From the NCBI RefSeq assembly GCF_015477835.1, contig NZ_JADLQN010000001.1, forward strand, positions 1,922,001 through 1,986,000: a DNA stretch of 64,000 nt, written 5' to 3'. The DNA is from Nocardia higoensis. Lineage in GTDB: Bacteria > Actinomycetota > Actinomycetes > Mycobacteriales > Mycobacteriaceae. The notes below the pieces were generated by a model. The model was not told where the DNA came from and did no database searches. It worked only from the letters and a program-made list of their open reading frames with translations. Positions within the stretch are counted from its first letter, which is position 1; each line of letters opens with the position of its first letter. The translations under genes were made by a program, and so were the position numbers. This document shows, in pieces, positions 17,525 through 25,427 of this stretch.

Positions 17525-20152
17525 CTAGGCCGGGTGTGACCAGTGCATGCGCGCGGTCGGCGCGACACCGGGCGCCACCCGCAGCCTGCCGTCGGGTTCG
17601 CGCCTGCACGAGGCCACCGCGACGTGACAGGGCCGGGGCAGGTCCTCCGGGATGCTGACGCCGCCGTCGATCTCGTACCGCATGTTCGTGACCTTCCAGG
17701 CGCGCGCGCCCGGTTCGTCGTGGGTCAGCGGCGGCCGGTCGGCGCGCACGACGACCATCACCTCGGTGATGCCGACCGGCCAGTCGAAGACGAGCAGTCC
17801 GCCGCTCTCGGCGAGCTGCGCGACGACCGGAATACCGCCCGGCATCGGATCATCGGGCACATGACCCGCCCGCGCCGGATCGCCCGCCGCGGCGGCACCG
17901 ACGTCCCGCGCGGCCCACGCCGGGCCGGAGAGCGGTTCCACTGTCGGCCCCGCAGTCGCCCTGGGGTCGGAGCGAGACGCGGGCGCGGAGGCAGCGTCGG
18001 ATGTCCAGCCGACGGGCGGGATCTGCTCCCGGGCGGAAGACTGCGCCGGGGTGGAGGCGCTCGCCCCGCCGGGGAGCTCGGCCGAGGCACGGACGGACTC
18101 GGAGGCTGCGGGCTTCGAGGGAACGGCATCCCGCTCTTCGACCGGCGGCGCCACCGGCACGGGTGGAACTTCCCGGTGCGGAGTTCGCTCCTCGCCGGAC
18201 GGGCCCGACGCGGCAGCCGATGCGGATTGCCCGGTGAGAGGTGGTGCCGGGCTCGGCATCTGCGACGACGCCGTCGTCGCTGCGGTTGTAGGCGTGACCT
18301 GGCCCGAATACGACGGGCTCGAGCGGCGGCTGTAGTCGATGCGACCGGTGGACGCCGAGGAGGACGCCATGGGGGTCCGCGTGCCGGAGCCGGGTGCGGC
18401 GTCGGATCGGGCCGGTTCGGAGTAGCGGCCGCCGATCGCCGTGGCGACCGCGTAGACGGGAATGTCGTCGGCAGGGGCGCCGCCGTCTTCGATCTCGGTA
18501 CCGTGTGTGCGGCCGACGACGCGCCAGGAACCGTCCGGCCGCAGGCAGGTGACGCGGTAGTCGGCGCGTTCGGCGGTCGGCGCCGACCAGGTCACCAGCA
18601 CCGAGCCGTTGGGCAGCCGTCTGGTCGCCACGCCGGTCGGGGCGGGCACGGGGGTGGCGGCCAGCTGGCGTGTAGCCGATTCGTGGTCGGCGCAGCGGGT
18701 CAGCGCCCGGGTCAGCAGCCGGGCGCGTTCGAGCGGAGAAGCGGCCGCGGCGGTGCCGACGAGCCGGTCGGCTTCGGCGACCGCGGCTTTCGCCTCCGCG
18801 CCCAACGCTTCCAGGCCGACGTCGTAGCCGGTGGGCGGGGGCACGTCCAGGGCGGTGCGGCGCAAGCGGTCGACCAGGTCGAGCACTTCGGCGTACCGGT
18901 TGGCCGCGCGGGCGGCCGTCGCGGCCCGCCACCAGCTCGCCGCTTCGGCGAGCACCCGCTCGACATCGTCGGCCACGGAACGGATCTGGGTGGTGCCGTC
19001 GCGACGGGTGTCGAGCATGCGCGCGTCGGCGATGTGGCGGGCCGCCTGCTGCGGACGGCCCGCGCGCAGGGCGGCGCGAGCGGCCTTCAGCGGCTCCATC
19101 CATTCGTGGCGAGCCGGAGCGGGGCCGGCGGCCGGGATCGGCGCGGGGCCGGGCGCAACCGGCGGCGGCGTGCCCGCACGCACCCGCGCTCCCAGTTCAC
19201 GCGCCAGTTCCTCGAGGACCATAGCCGCACCCGACGGGTCGAGACCGAGCTCGACGGCCTCCTCGAGCAGGAAATCGTAGTCCTCGCCCGCCAATTCGTC
19301 CTCGACGAGCACGGCGGCCCTGACCTTCGGCCGCAACCGTTCGGCCACGTCGGACACCACCGAGACCACGTACTCCTCGGCCGCGTCCGCGCCGGGCTCC
19401 AACAGATCCCCCACGTGCACGAGCAGTTCGTCGAGCACCACCCGCATCCGCCCCGGCGGGAGCTCCCTGGCCCGCGCGCGCAGAGCGTCGGCGCGTAACC
19501 GGATCTCCTCGGTGTGTCCGGCGCGGGTCGGGTCGAGGCCGATCAGCGCGAGCAGGGTCGGGGTCGGGGGCCCGTCGACGAGCTTGGCCCATTCCGCCAG
19601 CAGACGGCGGATCTGGGTGCGGCGTTGTTCGGTGAGCAGGCGGGGCGCGGGCTCGGCGGTGGCCGAGGCGTCCTCGACGATCCGATGCCTGCGCAACCGG
19701 CCCGCCACTTCGTCCGGACCGAGCCCGCTCATCGCGCCGATCTCCTCGAGACCGGCGACCTTGCCCGCGGGCACACCACCGTGGCGCTCCACCAGCCGGG
19801 CGATCGCCGCGTCGAGCATCTCGAATCGCTCGGCGTCGCGCTCCTCGCGCTCGCGCCGGATGCGCAGTGCTTCGGCCCGGCGCGCGGAGACATCCAGCAG
19901 CAGATACGACAGCCGTTCGTGGTTGTCCACGAGCAAACCGACGAGCACCCGGTACTTGGGATGGTCGCGCTGGCGCTGCCAGAACCCCCACACCTCGCTC
20001 ACCCGGGCGGCCACGTCGGCGTCGGTGAGGGTTTCGGCCAGCTCGAGGGGAATGTCGTAGAGCTCGAAGGCGTCGGAGTGTTCGATGCCGCCGCGGCGCT
20101 CGACCGCGGCCAGCACCCGTTTGCGGTAGTCGTTCGGATCGAAGGGATGCAT
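17525..20152 (-). CDS. Large Hsp70-associated protein with helical region, FN3 and C-terminal beta domain
   Basis: 875 residues. I do not recognise the full architecture. Residues 1-330 are largely alpha-helical, with coiled-coil-like charge (RIRREREERDAERF near 97-110). A proline-rich hinge (328-347) precedes a TPR-like helical stretch (350-500, e.g. AARAALRAGRPQQAARHIAD). An FN3-like domain spans about 503-588 (RRLPNGSVLVTWSAP, DYRVTCLRPDGSW). A Pro/Ser/Ala-rich disordered linker runs from about 589 to 768, and a beta-rich C-terminal domain follows (GLLVFDWPVGITEVMVVVRA, 783-802). No signal peptide or membrane helix is visible. It starts 5 bp after the Hsp70-like gene and is almost certainly co-translated with it, suggesting a co-chaperone or client adaptor. 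Confidence 0.75.
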   Translation of the reverse strand: MHPFDPNDYRKRVLAAVERRGGIEHSDAFELYDIPLELAETLTDADVAARVSEVWGFWQRQRDHPKYRVLVGLLVDNHERLSYLLLDVSARRAEALRIRREREERDAERFEMLDAAIARLVERHGGVPAGKVAGLEEIGAMSGLGPDEVAGRLRRHRIVEDASATAEPAPRLLTEQRRTQIRRLLAEWAKLVDGPPTPTLLALIGLDPTRAGHTEEIRLRADALRARARELPPGRMRVVLDELLVHVGDLLEPGADAAEEYVVSVVSDVAERLRPKVRAAVLVEDELAGEDYDFLLEEAVELGLDPSGAAMVLEELARELGARVRAGTPPPVAPGPAPIPAAGPAPARHEWMEPLKAARAALRAGRPQQAARHIADARMLDTRRDGTTQIRSVADDVERVLAEAASWWRAATAARAANRYAEVLDLVDRLRRTALDVPPPTGYDVGLEALGAEAKAAVAEADRLVGTAAAASPLERARLLTRALTRCADHESATRQLAATPVPAPTGVATRRLPNGSVLVTWSAPTAERADYRVTCLRPDGSWRVVGRTHGTEIEDGGAPADDIPVYAVATAIGGRYSEPARSDAAPGSGTRTPMASSSASTGRIDYSRRSSPSYSGQVTPTTAATTASSQMPSPAPPLTGQSASAAASGPSGEERTPHREVPPVPVAPPVEERDAVPSKPAASESVRASAELPGGASASTPAQSSAREQIPPVGWTSDAASAPASRSDPRATAGPTVEPLSGPAWAARDVGAAAAGDPARAGHVPDDPMPGGIPVVAQLAESGGLLVFDWPVGITEVMVVVRADRPPLTHDEPGARAWKVTNMRYEIDGGVSIPEDLPRPCHVAVASCRREPDGRLRVAPGVAPTARMHWSHPA

Positions 20153-20157
20153 GTCGA

Positions 20158-21840
20158 TCAGGTGTCACGCCGCCGGGAGCGCTGCAACTGCTCGAGCTCG
20201 CGAGCGACATCCGCCTGGGACAAGGTCGCGCCGGTCTGCGCCGACAGGATCAGCGGCATGTCGGCGTCCACGTGGTGCGCGGTGACGTGCAGGACACCGT
20301 CGAAACCCATCTCGAAGGTCACCCGCACCTCGCTGCCCGCCGGGTAGCCGGGCGGGATGCCTCGAATACGACCCTCTATCAACACTTTCGTGTCCTCCGG
20401 CCGGATCGATTCGGCTTGGCCTTGCTGCTCGACGATGGTGAGCTCGATCTGGTCCTGGTCCGCGCGCACCGTGCCGAACGAGCGGCGCACCCGCACCGGC
20501 AACGTCTGATTGCGATGCACCAGCCACGCCGCCGCCAGGCCGTAGTGCGAATCCAGCGCCAGCACACCGAAACCGCGCGAGACCACGGTGTCGACCTGGA
20601 TCTCGAGCATGCGCCGGACCACGCTCACCGGCTGACCGAACGAGGCGGCCACCCGGGCCACGGCCTGTTCGAGATCGGCGGGTGCGGCCTCGGTGACAGC
20701 ACCACCATCGCGCAGTCGGCCCCTGGTCACCAGATCGGCCAGAACGAGTCGCTCCATCTCGAGTTTCTCGCCGTAGAGCGCCGCACCTCGGGCCACCGAC
20801 AGATCCGGATCACGCAGCTCGCCGTCGAGCCCGAATTCTTCGCGCAGCTGACGTGCCACCATCGGCATCCGCGAGGAACCGCCCACCAGCAGCAGCCGGT
20901 CGACCCGGGCGACACCGCGTTCGGCGGCCTCGGCCAGGCAGTCGCGGGTGAGGTCGATGGTGCGACGCATGAGCGAGGCGGTCATGGCCTCGACTTCGGC
21001 GCGCGTCAACGTGATCACCGAGCGGGCTCCGTCGTGCGCGACGACGACCTCGGTGTTCTCGGCGTCGGTGAGCTCGTGCTTGGCCCGTTCGGCGGCCAGT
21101 ACCAGCATCTGCGAACCGGCCGAATCGTCGAGCGGGTCCTCCGCGTCGGGATGCTCCGCGCAGAAACGCTGCGACAGGTGCAGTGCGATGCGTTCGTCCC
21201 AGTCGGCGCCGCCGAGCTGGTGATCACCTTCCACAGCGAGCACCGAGATGCGCCGGTCGGCGAGTTCGATGACGGTGGCGTCGAAGGTGCCGCCGCCGAG
21301 GTCGTAGACGAGCACCGTCTCTCTGGCGCCGGACTTGCCGATGTCGATGCTGCCGTCGAGCTTGCCGAAGCCGTAGGCGAAGGCCGCGGCGATCGGCTCG
21401 GAGAGCACGCCCGCGACATCGAAGCCGGCATAGGTGCCCGCCTGGATGGTCGCCTTGCGTTCCTCGTCGCCGAAGTAGGCGGGCACGGTGATCACCACGC
21501 GCCGCACCGGCTCACCACCGGAGAACTCCGCGTCGGCGGCCAGACTCTTGAGGATCAGAGCCGAGACCGCGGGCGCGGACCACATCTGGCCGTGCGCGGT
21601 GAACCGCCAGTCCGCGTCGCCCATGCGACGTTTGACCAACGCGCACACGTGTTCGGGGTCCAGCCGGGCCTGGCGCCGGGCGCCCTCACCGACGAGGTGA
21701 TCGAATGCGGATGCGAACAGTACGACGGAAGGAACCGTCGGTTCCCCATTCATGCCGATCAGTACGTCGGGCCGACCGTCGGCGTCGATCCGCGCGATAG
21801 CCGAGTTCGTTGTGCCCAGGTCGATGCCGTAGACCCCCAT
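20158..21840 (-). CDS. Non-canonical Hsp70-family ATPase without C-terminal lid
   Basis: 560 residues, shorter than DnaK (about 610-640). The nucleotide-binding domain is intact: IDLGTTNSA (6-14), VYDLGGGTFDATVIEL (178-193) and LLLVGGSSRMPMVARQL (316-332). A substrate-binding beta domain follows (NQTLPVRVRRSFGTV, IPPGYPAGSEVRVTFEMGF). The alpha-helical lid is reduced to a short tail and there is no EEVD-like end. Proteins like this act as specialised Hsp70s. The divergent neighbour looks like a GrpE-type exchange factor and the FN3 protein follows directly. No ribosome site is evident; TAGCAT lies 8 bases before the ATG, so the mRNA may be leaderless. Confidence 0.88.
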   Translation of the reverse strand: MGVYGIDLGTTNSAIARIDADGRPDVLIGMNGEPTVPSVVLFASAFDHLVGEGARRQARLDPEHVCALVKRRMGDADWRFTAHGQMWSAPAVSALILKSLAADAEFSGGEPVRRVVITVPAYFGDEERKATIQAGTYAGFDVAGVLSEPIAAAFAYGFGKLDGSIDIGKSGARETVLVYDLGGGTFDATVIELADRRISVLAVEGDHQLGGADWDERIALHLSQRFCAEHPDAEDPLDDSAGSQMLVLAAERAKHELTDAENTEVVVAHDGARSVITLTRAEVEAMTASLMRRTIDLTRDCLAEAAERGVARVDRLLLVGGSSRMPMVARQLREEFGLDGELRDPDLSVARGAALYGEKLEMERLVLADLVTRGRLRDGGAVTEAAPADLEQAVARVAASFGQPVSVVRRMLEIQVDTVVSRGFGVLALDSHYGLAAAWLVHRNQTLPVRVRRSFGTVRADQDQIELTIVEQQGQAESIRPEDTKVLIEGRIRGIPPGYPAGSEVRVTFEMGFDGVLHVTAHHVDADMPLILSAQTGATLSQADVARELEQLQRSRRRDT

Positions 21841-21849
21841 GCACGGGGA

Positions 21850-21855
21850 TGCTAG
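21850..21855 (-). promoter_or_regulatory. Possible -10 element for a leaderless Hsp70-like transcript
   Basis: TAGCAT on the minus strand matches the actinobacterial TANNNT -10 pattern. It is separated from the ATG of the Hsp70-like gene by 8 bases, which would place transcription start at or next to the start codon. There is no Shine-Dalgarno sequence in this interval. Confidence 0.4.
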
Positions 21856-21983
21856 CAGGCGGGGGCGACAATCCCGCCTTTCCCGTCTCCCCCTCCTCCG
21901 CAGCGGTTCTCGTGTCGGCGCGAGGGGTTGCCCGGCACGATCTCCAACGATCTCCGGCGAGCACCGCTGCCGCTCCCGACCGC

Positions 21984-22022
21984 GCCGAACCGGGCTGCCG
22001 AACCGGGCTGCCGAACCGGGCT
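21984..22022. repeat. Three perfect tandem 13-bp repeats in the divergent Hsp70/GrpE-like promoter
   Basis: GCCGAACCGGGCT occurs three times without interruption at 21984, 21997 and 22010. A second direct repeat, ACGATCTCC, occurs at 21937 and 21947. Both lie in the 201-bp region between the two divergent genes and may be regulator-binding iterons. Confidence 0.85.
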
Positions 22023-22041
22023 ATCGTGCCTGTGACCGACA

Positions 22042-22773
22042 ATGCGCGGCGCGCCGCGCGACAGCACTCGATGTCAGGGGGAGATCGTCATCACCGAACA
22101 GCGTGACGCGCAGACCACATCCGCTGCGGCCACCGAATCCGCGTCGGCACTCCGCGCACCGGCGCTCGCCGACTCCGCGACCTCCTCCGACCCGGCCGCC
22201 ACCGCGGGCGATCCCCCCGCCACGCCGGTGTCATCGTCCGGTGACACACCGACAGCACCGTCCGCTGTGGCTCCGGCATCCCGGGCCGGGGCCGAGAGCG
22301 CTGACGCCGCAAAGGGGTCGGCGGCACTCATCGAGCGCATCGATGATCTCACCCGGATCGTGGCCAGGCAGGCCGCCATGATCGAGCGGCTGGCCGACGA
22401 GGCCAAGGCCAGGGATCGCCGGGATCGCGCGGGCGCGGACCTGCCGTTGGTTGTCGACCTGTTCGCCCTGTACGGCGACACGGTCGCCTGCGCGGAGACC
22501 GCGGCCTCCGACGACGACCGTGCCGCGTTCACCGCGCTGGCCGTCCGGCTGGAGCGGCTGCTGACCGGCCGCGGGGCGACATTGGTGACGCCCGTGCCGG
22601 ATTCGGTCTTCGATTCCCGGACGATGGAGGCAACCGACGTCGTCGACACCGATGACCCGGACGCCGACCGAACGGTGGCGGCGCTGCTCGCCCCCGGCCT
22701 GCAGGCCGGGGATCGCTCCGTGCGTCCGGCGAGTGTGGTCGTGCGTCGGCATCGGCCCGTGCCAGGGCGCTAG
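22042..22773 (+). CDS. GrpE-like nucleotide exchange factor, divergent
   Basis: 243 residues as opened by the ATG at 22042. Residues 20-92 are a disordered Ala/Ser/Thr/Pro stretch. A coiled coil follows (LIERIDDLTRIVARQAAMIERLADEAKA, 97-124), then a helical region (DLPLVVDLFALYGD, 133-146). The C-terminal domain reads like the GrpE beta domain: TLVTPVPDSVFDSRTMEATDV (180-200) and LLAPGLQAGDRSVRPASVVV (215-234), compare VGEPFDPxxHEAV and GYxLxxRVIRPAxVxV in GrpE. Its place opposite an Hsp70-like gene supports this. The real start is uncertain: AGGGGGAG at 22076-22083 points to an ATC at 22090 (see findings). Confidence 0.7.
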   Translation: MRGAPRDSTRCQGEIVITEQRDAQTTSAAATESASALRAPALADSATSSDPAATAGDPPATPVSSSGDTPTAPSAVAPASRAGAESADAAKGSAALIERIDDLTRIVARQAAMIERLADEAKARDRRDRAGADLPLVVDLFALYGDTVACAETAASDDDRAAFTALAVRLERLLTGRGATLVTPVPDSVFDSRTMEATDVVDTDDPDADRTVAALLAPGLQAGDRSVRPASVVVRRHRPVPGR

Positions 22774-22785
22774 TCACCCGCTGCA

Positions 22786-22821
22786 CACCCCGCCGACGCA
22801 CGCGGATGCGTCGGCGGGGTG
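22786..22821. terminator. Strong bidirectional terminator hairpin
   Basis: CACCCCGCCGACGCA pairs perfectly with TGCGTCGGCGGGGTG (15 bp) across a 6-nt loop, starting 12 bp after the GrpE-like stop and lying between convergent genes. Confidence 0.85.
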
Positions 22822-22937
22822 CGGCGACGACTCAGCCGCACCGGTTGTCGCGCAGGCAGTTCAGCAGCAGTCGCGTGACATCGGCACGAGGGGGCGCGGT
22901 GGCGCGTGGCCTGTCAGCCAGCCGGTCGGCGCAACGA

Positions 22938-23864
22938 TCACGCGGACCGTTTCCCGCGCCCGGTCAGTCCCGCCACGATGCGCAACAGTCCGCGCGCCGC
23001 CATCGGGAAGAACGCCGCGCGCATGAACTCGAAGTAGTTCGGGTTGTACCGCGCCACATACGAGATCGAGGCGTCCAGCGATTCGACCTGATGCCACCAG
23101 AACATCGGGATGTAGAGCACGTCGCCGGAGTCGAGGACGACATCGTAGGACTCGGCCTCGCGCAGGCGCGGCAGCGCAGCGGTATCCGGGTCGAACTCGT
23201 CGGGCAGACCGGTGTAGGGGTCGTCGACCTTGCGCGGCACCCGGCCGTAGACATTGCGGTACTCGTCCGGCGGGAAGAGCCGGACGCGCTTGCGGCCGTG
23301 CAACTGGATGAGCAGACCGTGCCAGGGATCGTTGTGCAGCGGAGTGAGATTGCCCGCCTGCCCCATCCAGACGCTGCTGGCAGCGGTGCTCTGGGTACGG
23401 CGGCCGACGGTGGCGGGCAACTGCTCGGCCAGCGGACGCGGGTTGGCGGCGGCGCGCGAGTAATACTTCTTGTCCTGTCGCGGGGTGTCGAAGACCGCAT
23501 CGATCACGGCGCCGTACTCGAGCAGTTCCACCGGGGAGGTCTCCTGGGTGAACACGTTGGTGGTGCTGGTCAGCGCGTACACCTTCTCGGCGCGGTACTT
23601 TTCGCGCAACCGCTGCGGCTGGTAATCCTCGAAGACCGGCCACGCGGAAGCCACGTCGCGGATGACGACCGGGATCTTGCGGTCGAAAACCTCGGTCAGT
23701 TCCAGATCCGGATGCGCGGGTACCGGCTTGCCCACCACTCCACCGGTGCGCGGTCGCACCCTGTCCCGCACCGAACGCGCCACCCACAGCGCGAAACTGG
23801 CGCCCAGAATCGGCGCCAATGTCAGCGGCCGTTCGTCGTACCCCTTGTCCGTCATCCTCACCAC
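22938..23864 (-). CDS. JmjC/cupin-like Fe(II)/2-oxoglutarate dioxygenase family protein
   Basis: 308 residues (305 from ATG 23855). The cupin_8/JmjC core shows the iron triad H177-x-D179 in TPLHNDPWHGLLIQLHGRK and distal H258 in LYIPMFWWHQVESL. K192 in HGRKRVRLFPP is placed to bind 2-oxoglutarate. The N-terminal part has the family strand IPVVIRDVASAWPVF (64-78). A hydrophobic stretch near residues 15-30 could be a short membrane anchor. Such proteins hydroxylate protein or small-molecule substrates; the target here is unknown. Confidence 0.85.
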   Translation of the reverse strand: MVRMTDKGYDERPLTLAPILGASFALWVARSVRDRVRPRTGGVVGKPVPAHPDLELTEVFDRKIPVVIRDVASAWPVFEDYQPQRLREKYRAEKVYALTSTTNVFTQETSPVELLEYGAVIDAVFDTPRQDKKYYSRAAANPRPLAEQLPATVGRRTQSTAASSVWMGQAGNLTPLHNDPWHGLLIQLHGRKRVRLFPPDEYRNVYGRVPRKVDDPYTGLPDEFDPDTAALPRLREAESYDVVLDSGDVLYIPMFWWHQVESLDASISYVARYNPNYFEFMRAAFFPMAARGLLRIVAGLTGRGKRSA

Positions 23865-24023
23865 TCCCCGTAGACGCGTAGCACCGCACCCGAGCGGACG
23901 CGGCTCTCACCGACGCTATCGCTGCCGATGCCCTCGATCGATACAACAGAAATGGTGTCTGTACAGCGAGAATCGCCGATCTTCCGCTATCGCCGCGCGA
24001 GAGGCGTACGCGGTGCGCGGGTT

Positions 24024-25409
24024 TCAGGAACGACTGCCCGTGGCCGCGGGCACGTCTGCGCCGACCCGCGCCCACCGTCCGGACAGCGTGCGCAGGCCGA
24101 CCGCGAGCAGTCGCAGCGACATGAAAACACCCAGACCCGACCAGATTCCGGCGATGCCCCAGTCGAATGCCAGCGAGAGCCAGATGATCGGCAGGAAACC
24201 GATCACCGCCGCCGCGAGGGTGGCGGTTCGAAGGAACGCGGCATCACCCGCACCCAGCAGCACGCCGTCGAGCGCGAACACGACACCGGCGATCGGTATG
24301 AGGGCGACGAAGAACCACCAGGCCACCCCCGTGCGGTCGAGGACATCGGCGTCGGTGGTGAACAGCGTGGGGATCACCGCGTAGCCTGCCGCGAACACCG
24401 CGGCCAGCACCAGCGCGAATACCTCCGACCAGCGGGTGACCCGACCCGCCAACCGTTTCGCCCCGGCCGCGTCGCCGCCGCCGAGCGCGGCGCCGACGAG
24501 TGTCTGCGCGGCGATGGCCAGCGCGTCCAGCGCGAGTGCGAGGAAGGTCCACAGTTGCAGCACCAGTTGATGCGCCGCCACCGAGGCCGCGCCGAACCGT
24601 GCCGCCACCGCGGCCGCCGAGACGAAACAGGCCTGAAAAGACAAGCTGCGCAGAATCAGGTCACGCCCGAGCACCAGTTGCGCACGCATCACCGCCCAGT
24701 GCGGCGTCAGCGGCATCCGTTCGCGCATCAGCGCGGCCACGAACAGCCCTGCGGTCACCACCTGCCCCGCGACATTGGCCACCGCCGAACCCACCAACTC
24801 CATGCGCGGCGCGCCGAGCAGTCCGTGCACCAGTACCGGGCACAGCATCGCCGAGAGCGCCAGGCCGGTCACCACGAAGACCAGCGGACGGCGCGTCTGC
24901 TGCACACCGCGCATCCATCCGTTTCCCGCCATCGCGATCAAGATCAGCGGCACTCCGCACAGCGCGATCCGCAACCAGGGCAAGGCCGCGGCCGCAACCT
25001 CCCCGCCGCCGGCGATCACATCGGTCACCGGCCGAGCCGCCGCCTGCATCACCGCCAGGATCGCCAGGCCCGCTCCGATCGCCAGCCAGGTCGCCTGAAC
25101 GCCCTCGCCCACCGCACCGTTCCGGTCGCCCGCCCCGTGCCTACGCGCCGACCGGGCGGTGGTGCCGTAGGACAGGAACGTCAGCTGGGTACTCACCTGC
25201 GCGAGAACCAGTCCGCCGACCGCGAGCCCCGCCAGTGCGAGTGCACCGAGCCTGCCGACCACGGCCAGATCGAACAGCAGGTAGAGCGGCTCGGCCACGA
25301 GTACACCGAGGGTCGGCACCGCCAAGCCGAGAATCCGGCGTGGACCCGCCTGCGCGGCGTCGTCGACGCCGGACGGCTCCGGTGAAGCGGCGGTCTGCTC
25401 AGCGGTCAT
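24024..25409 (-). CDS. dinF: MATE-family efflux transporter (DinF type)
   Basis: 461 residues with about 12 membrane helices, preceded by a short Ala/Ser/Pro N-terminus. The opening LAVPTLGVLVAEPLYLLFDLAVVGRLG is typical of DinF-type MATE proteins, which couple proton or sodium entry to export of cationic compounds. It is the last gene of the rimP-nusA-ylxR-infB-DUF503-rbfA-nrnA-dinF series, 18 bp after nrnA, matching Rv2836c. Confidence 0.92.
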   Translation of the reverse strand: MTAEQTAASPEPSGVDDAAQAGPRRILGLAVPTLGVLVAEPLYLLFDLAVVGRLGALALAGLAVGGLVLAQVSTQLTFLSYGTTARSARRHGAGDRNGAVGEGVQATWLAIGAGLAILAVMQAAARPVTDVIAGGGEVAAAALPWLRIALCGVPLILIAMAGNGWMRGVQQTRRPLVFVVTGLALSAMLCPVLVHGLLGAPRMELVGSAVANVAGQVVTAGLFVAALMRERMPLTPHWAVMRAQLVLGRDLILRSLSFQACFVSAAAVAARFGAASVAAHQLVLQLWTFLALALDALAIAAQTLVGAALGGGDAAGAKRLAGRVTRWSEVFALVLAAVFAAGYAVIPTLFTTDADVLDRTGVAWWFFVALIPIAGVVFALDGVLLGAGDAAFLRTATLAAAVIGFLPIIWLSLAFDWGIAGIWSGLGVFMSLRLLAVGLRTLSGRWARVGADVPAATGSRS

Positions 25410-25427
25410 GGTCGAACGCGGTCCAGC

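Noticed and set aside
21841..22041. HAIR or CIRCE heat-shock operator
   Set aside because: No CTTGAGT-N7-ACTCAAG or TTAGCACTC-N9-GAGTGCTAA match; only the 13-bp and 9-bp repeats are present.
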